Part shown: piece after piece, positions 48,738-54,595 of the stretch
Position numbering within the stretch: the first letter of the stretch is position 1
Layout: the number at the start of each line of letters is the position of its first letter
Source: a virus
Strand: one strand, 5' to 3'
DNA length: 54,595 nucleotides
Virus record (IMG/VR): IMGVR_UViG_3300045996_000773
Coordinates: 1 to 54,595 of that record
Made by a program: the position numbers and the translations under genes
Notes under the pieces: generated by a model
What the model saw: the letters and a program-made list of their open reading frames with translations, nothing else
Told to the model about the DNA's origin: nothing
Database searches by the model: none

Positions 48738-51203
48738 ATGCCAATACCTAAGATTACCCACGACGGTCCGCTGGACATTGCTACCGGCAGGCACAGAAGA
48801 GAATCAAATTGGAAGAATAAACAAACCCTATGGAGTGCATTACTTGAAAAGCTATCCACTACACACCGGACAGCAGAGTCATACGCTGAGTACCTCGCCG
48901 CCAAGAAGCCCCGCCAGGATGAGATCAAAGACATAGGCGGCTTTGTAGGCGGATATCTTGACAAAGGCAAGCGCCGCAAGAACTCAATACTCAACCGTCA
49001 GCTGATCACGCTCGACGCTGACTCGCCTTCGCAAGACTTATGGCCCGACTTCAAGATGTTCTATGACAACGCTGCCTGCATTTACTCAACCCATAAGCAT
49101 AGCCCTGAACTGCCACGCTACCGGCTGATCCTCCCACTTGACCGTGAAGTAATGCCGGATGAGTACATAGCCATCGCCCGCAGGCTTGCTGGCAGTATAG
49201 GCATCGAATACTTCGACCCGACTACCTACCAGCCTGAGAGGTTAATGTACTGGCCCTCCACTTCAAAGGACGGTACTTACGTGTTCGAGGCTCAGGACGG
49301 TCCCTGGATCTCAGCCGATGCCATCCTTGCCACCTATCACGATTGGCGCGACTCTAGCGAGTGGCCGATGAGTGACCGCGAGAGATCCATCCCGCTACGT
49401 GCTATAAAGAAGCAAGGCGATCCGCTGGAAAAGCCGGGCATCATCGGCGCGTTCTGCAGGACCTATAATATCCATGAAGCTATCGCTGAGTTTTTACCCG
49501 ATGTGTATGAACCTTGCGATGTTAATGATCGGTACACCTACGCAATGGGATCCACGGCGGGCGGACTTGTTGTGTACGATGATAAGTACGCTTATAGCCA
49601 TCACGGGACCGATCCAGTCTCCGGCAAGCTATGCAACGCGTTCGATCTGGTCCGGCTGCATAAGTTCGGCCTGCAGGATGAAGACGTAAGGGAAGGGGCG
49701 AAGGCGACGGAGTTGCCAAGTTATAAGGAAATGATCGTTTTCGCCTGTAAAGATCCCGCTACCAGCAAAACGCTAAGTATGGACAAGCTTGAAGAAACAG
49801 AAGCCGACTTCGCGGACGACCTGGTAGATGCGCCGCAGGCTGAAGAAAACCTGGATTGGCTGTCCGATATCAAAAAGGATAAACAGGGCAGGGCCACCCA
49901 AACGATAGAGAATGTAATAATCGTTCTGAATAACGATACCGCGCTGAAGGGTAAGTTCGCCTACAACGAGTTCGAGGGCCGGGAAGTAGCTACCGGCAGA
50001 CTGCCCTGGCGTCACGATAAAAACACCAGCCCGCATTTAACTGATACCGATGATGCCGGTCTGCGCCATTACCTTGAAAAGCGGTACGACCTGTCTTCAG
50101 CTAATAAAATCAAAGACGCTCTGGATATAGTTATAAAGAAGAACAGTTTTCATCCGGTACGGGAATACCTGTCTGCTCTGCAGTGGGACGGCGAAGAAAG
50201 ACTTGAAACGTTGCTCATAGATTACTTAGGCGCTGAAGATAATATTTACGTAAGAACCGTAACGCGGAAAGCACTGGTGGCGGCCGTTGCAAGGATATTC
50301 CAACCAGGTATTAAGTTCGATAACATGCTTACGATTGTAGGGGATCAGGGTATCGGTAAAAGTACAATCCTCAGTAAGCTTGGCGGGAAGTGGTTTTCCG
50401 ACAGCTTCAATTTCCACATGTTAAGCAGTAAGCAAGGCGAGGAACAGTTAAGAGGCGCGTGGCTGGTAGAAGTGGGAGAACTGACAGGCCTTTCAAAAAC
50501 AGACGTAGAAAGCGCCAAAAGCTTCTTATCGCGTTGCGAGGACCGCTACAGAGTAGCCTACGGTAAAAGACTTGAATACTTCCCCAGGCAGAACATTTTC
50601 TTTGGATCCACGAATAATAAAAGGCCTTTACGCGATTCATCCGGAGGCAGGCGCTTTTGGATAGTTGTAACCGACGCGGATAAGGCTACCAAGAGCGTTT
50701 TTGACGGTCTGACGCAGGATGATGTTGACCAGATTTGGGCAGAGGCTTACACGTATTACGAATCAGGGGAATCGCTTGTACTGTCGGCAGAAGTAAAGAC
50801 AATGGCTGAAGCCATGCAGCAAGAACACACAGAGGCAGATGATCAGGCAGGAGTGATAGCAGATTACCTGGAAATTTTGCTACCTGAAAGGTGGGAAAGT
50901 ATGGACGTGTGGCAACGCCGGGATTGGTTGAAAGGCGAGGACGAACTTTCGGAAGCAGGTACTATAGAAAGAACGCATGTAAGTGTAGCGGAAATATGGT
51001 GTGAACTAATGGGTGGAACTATTAAGGATATGACCAAAAATAACACCAAACATATACACGATTACATGCAGCAAAGGTCCGGTTGGAAGATGGGTAAAAA
51101 GACAAAAAGATATAAGCTTTACGGTACTCAAAGAGTGTACGAAAAACGTGTAAACGAAGTCCAAAAAATTGTAAACAAGCGTAAACGAGAGTTGCAACAC
51201 TGA
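48738..51203 (+). CDS. Primase-helicase (AEP-like N-terminus, VapE-type helicase)
   Basis: 821 aa. N-terminal region (about 75-200): LITLDADSP (D93, D95) and YSTHKHS, consistent with an archaeo-eukaryotic-primase-like active site. C-terminal helicase (about 440-740) of the virulence-associated E type: Walker A GDQGIGKST (535-543), acidic Walker B region around LVEVGEL and an arginine-rich FFGSTNNKRPLRD segment. Together it would unwind and prime DNA as the main replication initiator. Its last codons run into the TGTAAACG repeat array. Confidence 0.88.
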   Translation: MPIPKITHDGPLDIATGRHRRESNWKNKQTLWSALLEKLSTTHRTAESYAEYLAAKKPRQDEIKDIGGFVGGYLDKGKRRKNSILNRQLITLDADSPSQDLWPDFKMFYDNAACIYSTHKHSPELPRYRLILPLDREVMPDEYIAIARRLAGSIGIEYFDPTTYQPERLMYWPSTSKDGTYVFEAQDGPWISADAILATYHDWRDSSEWPMSDRERSIPLRAIKKQGDPLEKPGIIGAFCRTYNIHEAIAEFLPDVYEPCDVNDRYTYAMGSTAGGLVVYDDKYAYSHHGTDPVSGKLCNAFDLVRLHKFGLQDEDVREGAKATELPSYKEMIVFACKDPATSKTLSMDKLEETEADFADDLVDAPQAEENLDWLSDIKKDKQGRATQTIENVIIVLNNDTALKGKFAYNEFEGREVATGRLPWRHDKNTSPHLTDTDDAGLRHYLEKRYDLSSANKIKDALDIVIKKNSFHPVREYLSALQWDGEERLETLLIDYLGAEDNIYVRTVTRKALVAAVARIFQPGIKFDNMLTIVGDQGIGKSTILSKLGGKWFSDSFNFHMLSSKQGEEQLRGAWLVEVGELTGLSKTDVESAKSFLSRCEDRYRVAYGKRLEYFPRQNIFFGSTNNKRPLRDSSGGRRFWIVVTDADKATKSVFDGLTQDDVDQIWAEAYTYYESGESLVLSAEVKTMAEAMQQEHTEADDQAGVIADYLEILLPERWESMDVWQRRDWLKGEDELSEAGTIERTHVSVAEIWCELMGGTIKDMTKNNTKHIHDYMQQRSGWKMGKKTKRYKLYGTQRVYEKRVNEVQKIVNKRKRELQH

Positions 51204-51423
51204 ACACCCGTTTGTAAACGTGTAAACGAAAATGTAAACGAGATTTTGGCAGATAGTTTACGCTAACTCACCTGAACAACAACTTTTAATATGAAATGTA
51301 AACGTGTAAACAAGAAATACTATATAAGGATAAAAATATAGGTATAGCGTATATATGCGTATATATATACCCATAAATAGCCTATTACGTATAATCCTCC
51401 AAAATCTCGTTTACACGTTTACA
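51149..51423. repeat. Iteron-like TGTAAACG array around an AT-rich core (origin candidate)
   Basis: GTAAAC-type boxes at 51149, 51170, 51181, 51213, 51221, 51233, 51297 and 51305 read forward; TGTAAACG pairs are tandem at 51213-51228 and 51297-51312. CGTTTACACGTTTACA (51408-51423) is the inverted copy, with a single inverted box near 51256. Between the converging pairs lies an AT-rich stretch (51313-51400) with TATATAAGG and alternating TATATA. Directly downstream of the helicase gene, this is a good replication-origin candidate. Confidence 0.75.
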
Positions 51424-51442
51424 AATGCTAAAAACTTAAGAT

Positions 51443-51826
51443 ATGCCAGATGAAAAATTCGTCCCTTTTTGGGATGACCCTGAAGAAAAAAAGCGGGTTA
51501 AAGCGATGCAGGAATTTAAGGATAGATCCTTCAAGTGTGAATCGCACTTAGAAAATTATTTCGCAAGGAAAGTAAAAGAGGCTGGCGGCATGGCTATCAA
51601 GTTTAACCCGACCACCAACGCAGGCCTGCCAGATCGGATAGTTTTTTATAAAGGCCGCACCTGGCTTGTAGAATTGAAGATGCCTAAAGGTAGGGTAAGT
51701 CCGGTGCAGCAGGTAATGCATAACAGGTTTAAACTTCATGGTTTTCCCGTGACGATCGTAAGGACTAAGGAAGATGTTGCAAAGTTTATAAACACTATGA
51801 CGCAACGAATAATTGAGGGTTTATAA
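51443..51826 (+). CDS. VRR-NUC domain nuclease
   Basis: 127 aa, the size of stand-alone phage VRR-NUC proteins. Active-site pattern: E33 (KCESHLE), GLPDR (D64), VELKM (E77, K79) and PVQQ (Gln after the core). These enzymes act on structured or branched DNA, often next to SNF2-type helicases, as here. Confidence 0.88.
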   Translation: MPDEKFVPFWDDPEEKKRVKAMQEFKDRSFKCESHLENYFARKVKEAGGMAIKFNPTTNAGLPDRIVFYKGRTWLVELKMPKGRVSPVQQVMHNRFKLHGFPVTIVRTKEDVAKFINTMTQRIIEGL

Positions 51827-51838
51827 TAAATAGGATAT

Positions 51839-53221
51839 ATGAAATACAATCCCTGGCCGTACCAGCAATACACCGAAGACAGGATCGTAGCGGACACCTG
51901 CGGCCCCTTGCTTGACATGGGACTCGGTAAGACTGTGGCAACACTGACAGCGATGGCCCGGCTGATTAAAGCTGGCGAAGTAAAACGTGTACTTGTGATC
52001 GCCCCTTTACGGATAGCTGACGAAGTTTGGAGCGCTGAGGTACAGAAATGGGACCACCTGCGGCACTTGAAGCTATCAAAGGTCCTGGGGACCGAGACTA
52101 AACGCAAGAAAGCTTTGCTTTATAAGGCCGATATCTACATAATCAACCGGGAAAACGTGGCATGGCTTGTAGCTTATTACGCAGGCGCCTTTCCTTTTGA
52201 TGCAGTTATACTGGATGAGAGCAGCAGTTTTAAGGATCCCTCTTCAAGAAGGTTTAAAGCACTTCGGCAAGTAGCGCCACTGATCAAGCGGAAGTATATT
52301 TTAACCGGAACACCGATCCCCAACGGCTTGCTTGGTATATGGTCCCAGAAGTATTTTCTTGACCGTGGCGCGGCCCTGGGAGAGTCCTACGCTATGTACA
52401 GGCAGAAGTACTTCGAGGCCGATAAACGTGATCGGTATATGATACACAGCTATAAATTGCGGCAGGGCGATGAGTTGTTAGGCGCAGACATATTTGAAGC
52501 TGAGATCCATCAGAAAATAGCGGATCAGTGCTTTTCCATGAAAGCAAGCGATTATCTGGATCTACCAGAAAGGTTTGATCTTACCCGGGAAGTATCGCTA
52601 AACCCCGCCGATCATCAGAAGTATCTGGACTTTGAGAGGGACCAGGTTTTGGCCCTGAAAAGTGGGGAGGACATAACAGCCCTTACCGCTGCAGCCCTTA
52701 CCAATAAACTTCTGCAGTATGCTAATGGCGCGGTATATGACGAGGATAAAAAGTATCACGTTGTACACGACACGAAGCTGGAAGTGTTGGAAGAAATGGT
52801 GGAGGGCCTGGACGGTCAGCCGGTCCTTATCTTCTACTCCTACCGGCACGATCTGGAAAGAATGAAGCAGAAACTAAAGTCCCATAAACCTATGCACCTG
52901 CAAACCTCCCAGGACATTCAGGCGTGGAATGCATCAAAAATTGCGGTCATGCTTGCGCACCCGGCAAGTGCAGGCCACGGCCTTAATTTACAGGACGGCG
53001 GTAATCACATATTTTGGTATGGGTTGCCGTGGTCCCTGGAACTATACCAGCAGGCCAATGCAAGACTACACAGGCAAGGTCAGATAAAGCCGGTCTACAT
53101 TCATAAGCTTATTACTAAAGGCACAATGGATGAAGACGTTGAAAGGGCACTGCAAGGCAAGACTACCAAGCAGGACGCTTTAATGGATGCAGTCAAGGCG
53201 CTGGTTGAGAAATATCGATAA
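51839..53221 (+). CDS. SNF2/DEAD-type helicase
   Basis: 460 aa. Motif I DMGLGKT (26-32), motif II LDESSS (125-130), motif III LTGTPIPN (about 158-165), later QANARLHRQGQ (motif VI, about 395-405) and an internal VLIFYSYRHDLERM (motif IV). This is the phage SNF2-like family often coupled to VRR-NUC nucleases. It acts on double-stranded DNA, in remodelling, replication or recombination. Confidence 0.92.
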   Translation: MKYNPWPYQQYTEDRIVADTCGPLLDMGLGKTVATLTAMARLIKAGEVKRVLVIAPLRIADEVWSAEVQKWDHLRHLKLSKVLGTETKRKKALLYKADIYIINRENVAWLVAYYAGAFPFDAVILDESSSFKDPSSRRFKALRQVAPLIKRKYILTGTPIPNGLLGIWSQKYFLDRGAALGESYAMYRQKYFEADKRDRYMIHSYKLRQGDELLGADIFEAEIHQKIADQCFSMKASDYLDLPERFDLTREVSLNPADHQKYLDFERDQVLALKSGEDITALTAAALTNKLLQYANGAVYDEDKKYHVVHDTKLEVLEEMVEGLDGQPVLIFYSYRHDLERMKQKLKSHKPMHLQTSQDIQAWNASKIAVMLAHPASAGHGLNLQDGGNHIFWYGLPWSLELYQQANARLHRQGQIKPVYIHKLITKGTMDEDVERALQGKTTKQDALMDAVKALVEKYR

Positions 53222-53234
53222 ACCGGATCGGTAA

Positions 53235-53507
53235 TTACTTCGATAAACCTGGTTGGGCCTGCAGCCTGTGTGCTTTAAACCAGTACATGGCCCTTTTGAG
53301 CATCGATAATTGCGCCGGGCAATCGGATCCTTCACAGTTAGAAATGGTCAAGTACCAAACTTCATTACCTGCATCAAGTTTCAGGTATGAATCAGTTGGC
53401 GGCTTTTTACTTACTTCGATAATCGCCAGGGGGTGCAGGCAGTGTACTATGTACAATCCTGACACGCCTTCGCGTATCGGATTGTACGCTAATAGAAATT
53501 TGTCCAT
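53235..53507 (-). CDS. Small protein, unknown, interwoven with the CTTCGATAA repeat
   Basis: 90 aa, read leftward. Cysteines near 24 and 58-63 (ISNCEGSDCPAQ). A TTACTTCGATAA repeat lies inside the gene (53411-53422), another forms its stop and last codons (53235-53246), and a third lies just upstream of the start (53524-53535). The coding sequence has therefore been invaded by, or grown from, repeats. Convergent with the SNF2 helicase gene. Confidence 0.55.
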   Translation of the reverse strand: MDKFLLAYNPIREGVSGLYIVHCLHPLAIIEVSKKPPTDSYLKLDAGNEVWYLTISNCEGSDCPAQLSMLKRAMYWFKAHRLQAQPGLSK

Positions 53508-53523
53508 AATGTAAATTTAAAAG

Positions 53524-53535
53524 TTACTTCGATAA
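53524..53535. repeat. TTACTTCGATAA repeat upstream of the 90-aa gene
   Basis: Perfect copy 16 bp upstream of the start at 53507. The same 12-mer occurs at 53235, 53411 and 54353, and with one change at 54376. Confidence 0.85.
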
Positions 53536-53546
53536 TCCCGATAAGC

Positions 53547-54341
53547 CTACTGGCTATGCAGTTCTTTACCGGATCTTCTAATATAAGAGCCTTTCGTAAA
53601 TTCCTCAATCCAAATAAGTTTGTAGTCCTTTCGACCAGGACCGCAGGGCTGCACACGGAAATGTCCGCGGACCGTAAATTGGCCGTTTACAATGATAATT
53701 TTATTCCAATGAGCATTGACCAGGTAAACGTTTTTTAGGCCGGTGTCGTTTAAAAGCTTATCATCACCACCTTTCCCGTATTTGATTTTACTACCCGGGC
53801 TTAGTTTCAATTCCTTTATTTCGCTAAGTTCCATGAATAGTAAAAGCTTTATAAATCTATGGGCCATTGCTTGGTCCTGGGTAGGCAGTGTCTTTATTTC
53901 TTCACGTTCCAGATCCAGGGCGAAGCCTTCATATTGTACCATTTCAGCGAGGCCTTCACCGTGTTTATAGTATTGTAGGACCGTTATACGCAGCCCTTCC
54001 TTATTGAACCTGAAAAATTCCTTTTTACCAGTTATGTACATAGAACGCTGGTCCTTTATTTGCCGGAGCCACTTCATATTAGCTGCCTGGTATTTGATCA
54101 TTGCGGCCTCATCCTGGGCGGCTTTTGTCAGGTAGTACATTTTAAGCCTGTTTGAATTACACAGATCCTCTATCGCCTCCATTCGCCCGAGCATCCATAA
54201 AGCCCGGGAGGTTGAATCGGCGTTTGCCATACCGGGATCCAGGTCCATTTGCCGACCGCTGGAATGTTCCTTAGTAAAAAAGTCTTTAAGGAAACTGTCA
54301 GTCTCCCAAAGAACGCCAAGAAAAGAATTATTCAGTTTCAT
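53547..54341 (-). CDS. Uncharacterised phage protein
   Basis: 264 aa. The start is taken as the ATG at 54341 (MKLNNSFLGVLW); an in-frame ATG at 54401 would read across the repeat array and is unlikely. Helical N-terminal two-thirds, then a beta-rich C-terminus with VRGHFRVQPCGPGR and LIWIEEFTKGSYIRR, a pattern I recall from uncharacterised phage and integrative-element proteins. A TTACTTCGATAA repeat lies 11 bp before the start, and the 15-bp and 23-bp arrays lie upstream, so its expression may depend on them. Confidence 0.65.
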   Translation of the reverse strand: MKLNNSFLGVLWETDSFLKDFFTKEHSSGRQMDLDPGMANADSTSRALWMLGRMEAIEDLCNSNRLKMYYLTKAAQDEAAMIKYQAANMKWLRQIKDQRSMYITGKKEFFRFNKEGLRITVLQYYKHGEGLAEMVQYEGFALDLEREEIKTLPTQDQAMAHRFIKLLLFMELSEIKELKLSPGSKIKYGKGGDDKLLNDTGLKNVYLVNAHWNKIIIVNGQFTVRGHFRVQPCGPGRKDYKLIWIEEFTKGSYIRRSGKELHSQ

Positions 54342-54354
54342 AATTATATTTTTT

Positions 54355-54400
54355 ACTTCGATAAACGTGGTGGGCCTACTTCGATAAACGTGGTGGGCCA
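54355..54400. repeat. 23-bp tandem repeat, two units
   Basis: ACTTCGATAAACGTGGTGGGCC plus T or A, at 54355-54377 and 54378-54400. A 24-bp diverged copy lies at 53237-53260, at the 3' end of the 90-aa gene. It shares the core CGATAA with the neighbouring array. Confidence 0.9.
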
Positions 54401-54490
54401 TTACCGATAAGTCCCGTCAGGCATTACCGATAAGTCCCGTCAGGCATTACCGATAAGTCCCGTCAGGCATTACCGATAAGTCCCGTCAGG
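54399..54490. repeat. 23-bp tandem repeat, four units
   Basis: Four exact units of CATTACCGATAAGTCCCGTC plus AGG, contiguous. The core TTACCGATAA resembles TTACTTCGATAA of the preceding array. The first bases of the next array (CATTACCG then CTGATCC) share its beginning. Confidence 0.95.
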
Positions 54491-54495
54491 CATTA

Positions 54496-54595
54496 CCGCT
54501 GATCCTGGTCCCGCTGATCCTGGTCCCGCTGATCCTGGTCCCGCTGATCCTGGTCCCGCTGATCCTGGTCCCGCTGATCCTGGTCCCGCTGATCC
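54496..54595. repeat. 15-bp tandem array, right end
   Basis: Six full 15-bp units (54496-54585, CCGCTGATCCTGGTC phase) and a 10-bp partial copy at the end. It continues the array at position 1 after circularisation, so the complete array has at least about 16 units. Confidence 0.95.

Noticed and set aside
54342-54401. 20-residue N-terminal extension of the protein at 53547-54341 reading across the tandem arrays
   Set aside because: It would be translated from the repeat array itself; the ATG at 54341 follows an A/T-rich leader and starts a normal protein.
186-54480. Open frame through the 15-bp array (PGPAD repeats) across the junction, ending at 184-186
   Set aside because: The frame is open simply because 15 is a multiple of 3; no ATG/GTG/TTG start is visible and the flanking 23-bp arrays contain stops.

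Overview
The window is the essentially complete genome of a temperate, tailed (siphovirus-like) phage or excised prophage of a Bacteroidota host. I would guess Chitinophagaceae or Sphingobacteriaceae, but only the phylum is well supported. Evidence for the phylum: gene starts are preceded by A-rich leaders rather than Shine-Dalgarno boxes; several promoters carry the Bacteroidota -7 box TAnnTTTG; exported proteins have signal peptides ending in -SQ or -AQ; and the integrase is of the Bacteroidota tyrosine-recombinase type. Both ends of the window lie inside the same 15-bp tandem repeat in the same orientation, so the molecule is probably circular or circularly permuted and was opened in an array of unknown true length.

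Layout. (i) 1-2.8 kb: minus-strand accessory operon (M20-type metallopeptidase, an acidic protein of unknown function, a small membrane protein) with its own terminator and an operator-flanked promoter. (ii) 3.0-12.9 kb: packaging and head genes (small and large terminase, portal, scaffold, major capsid, neck proteins, tail tube), interrupted by one small minus-strand gene. (iii) 12.9-21.9 kb: tail genes, including a probable frameshifted tail-assembly chaperone pair just before the tape measure, then tail-tip proteins. (iv) 21.9-31.7 kb: six consecutive genes whose products start with Sec or lipoprotein signal peptides: a giant fibre-like protein, small secreted proteins and lipoproteins, and a secreted subtilisin-like protease with fibronectin-type domains. 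(v) 31.7-34.4 kb: lysis genes (holin candidates, a one-gene spanin candidate, GH24 endolysin). (vi) 34.4-36.5 kb: a phosphoesterase, a nucleotide kinase and small genes. (vii) 36.5-39.7 kb: lysogeny module (tyrosine integrase, two HTH regulators and a lipoprotein on the minus strand). (viii) 39.7-53.2 kb: rightward early/replication genes (excisionase-like protein, small membrane proteins, RecB-like nuclease, DUF2815 protein, GIY-YIG-like protein, DNA polymerase I, HD hydrolase, primase/VapE-type helicase, VRR-NUC nuclease, SNF2-type helicase), with an iteron-like origin candidate after the helicase. (ix) 53.2-54.6 kb: two minus-strand genes interwoven with a short repeat, leading into three nested tandem arrays.

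How it works together. The divergent HTH regulators and a recurring GTTCTA motif link four control regions: the accessory operon promoter, the terminase leader, the integrase leader and the early promoter. This suggests one regulatory circuit. Replication would use the polymerase, primase-helicase, SNF2 helicase, nucleases and TGTAAACG iterons. The exported-protein cassette between tail and lysis genes and the repeat-array locus are the least conventional parts.
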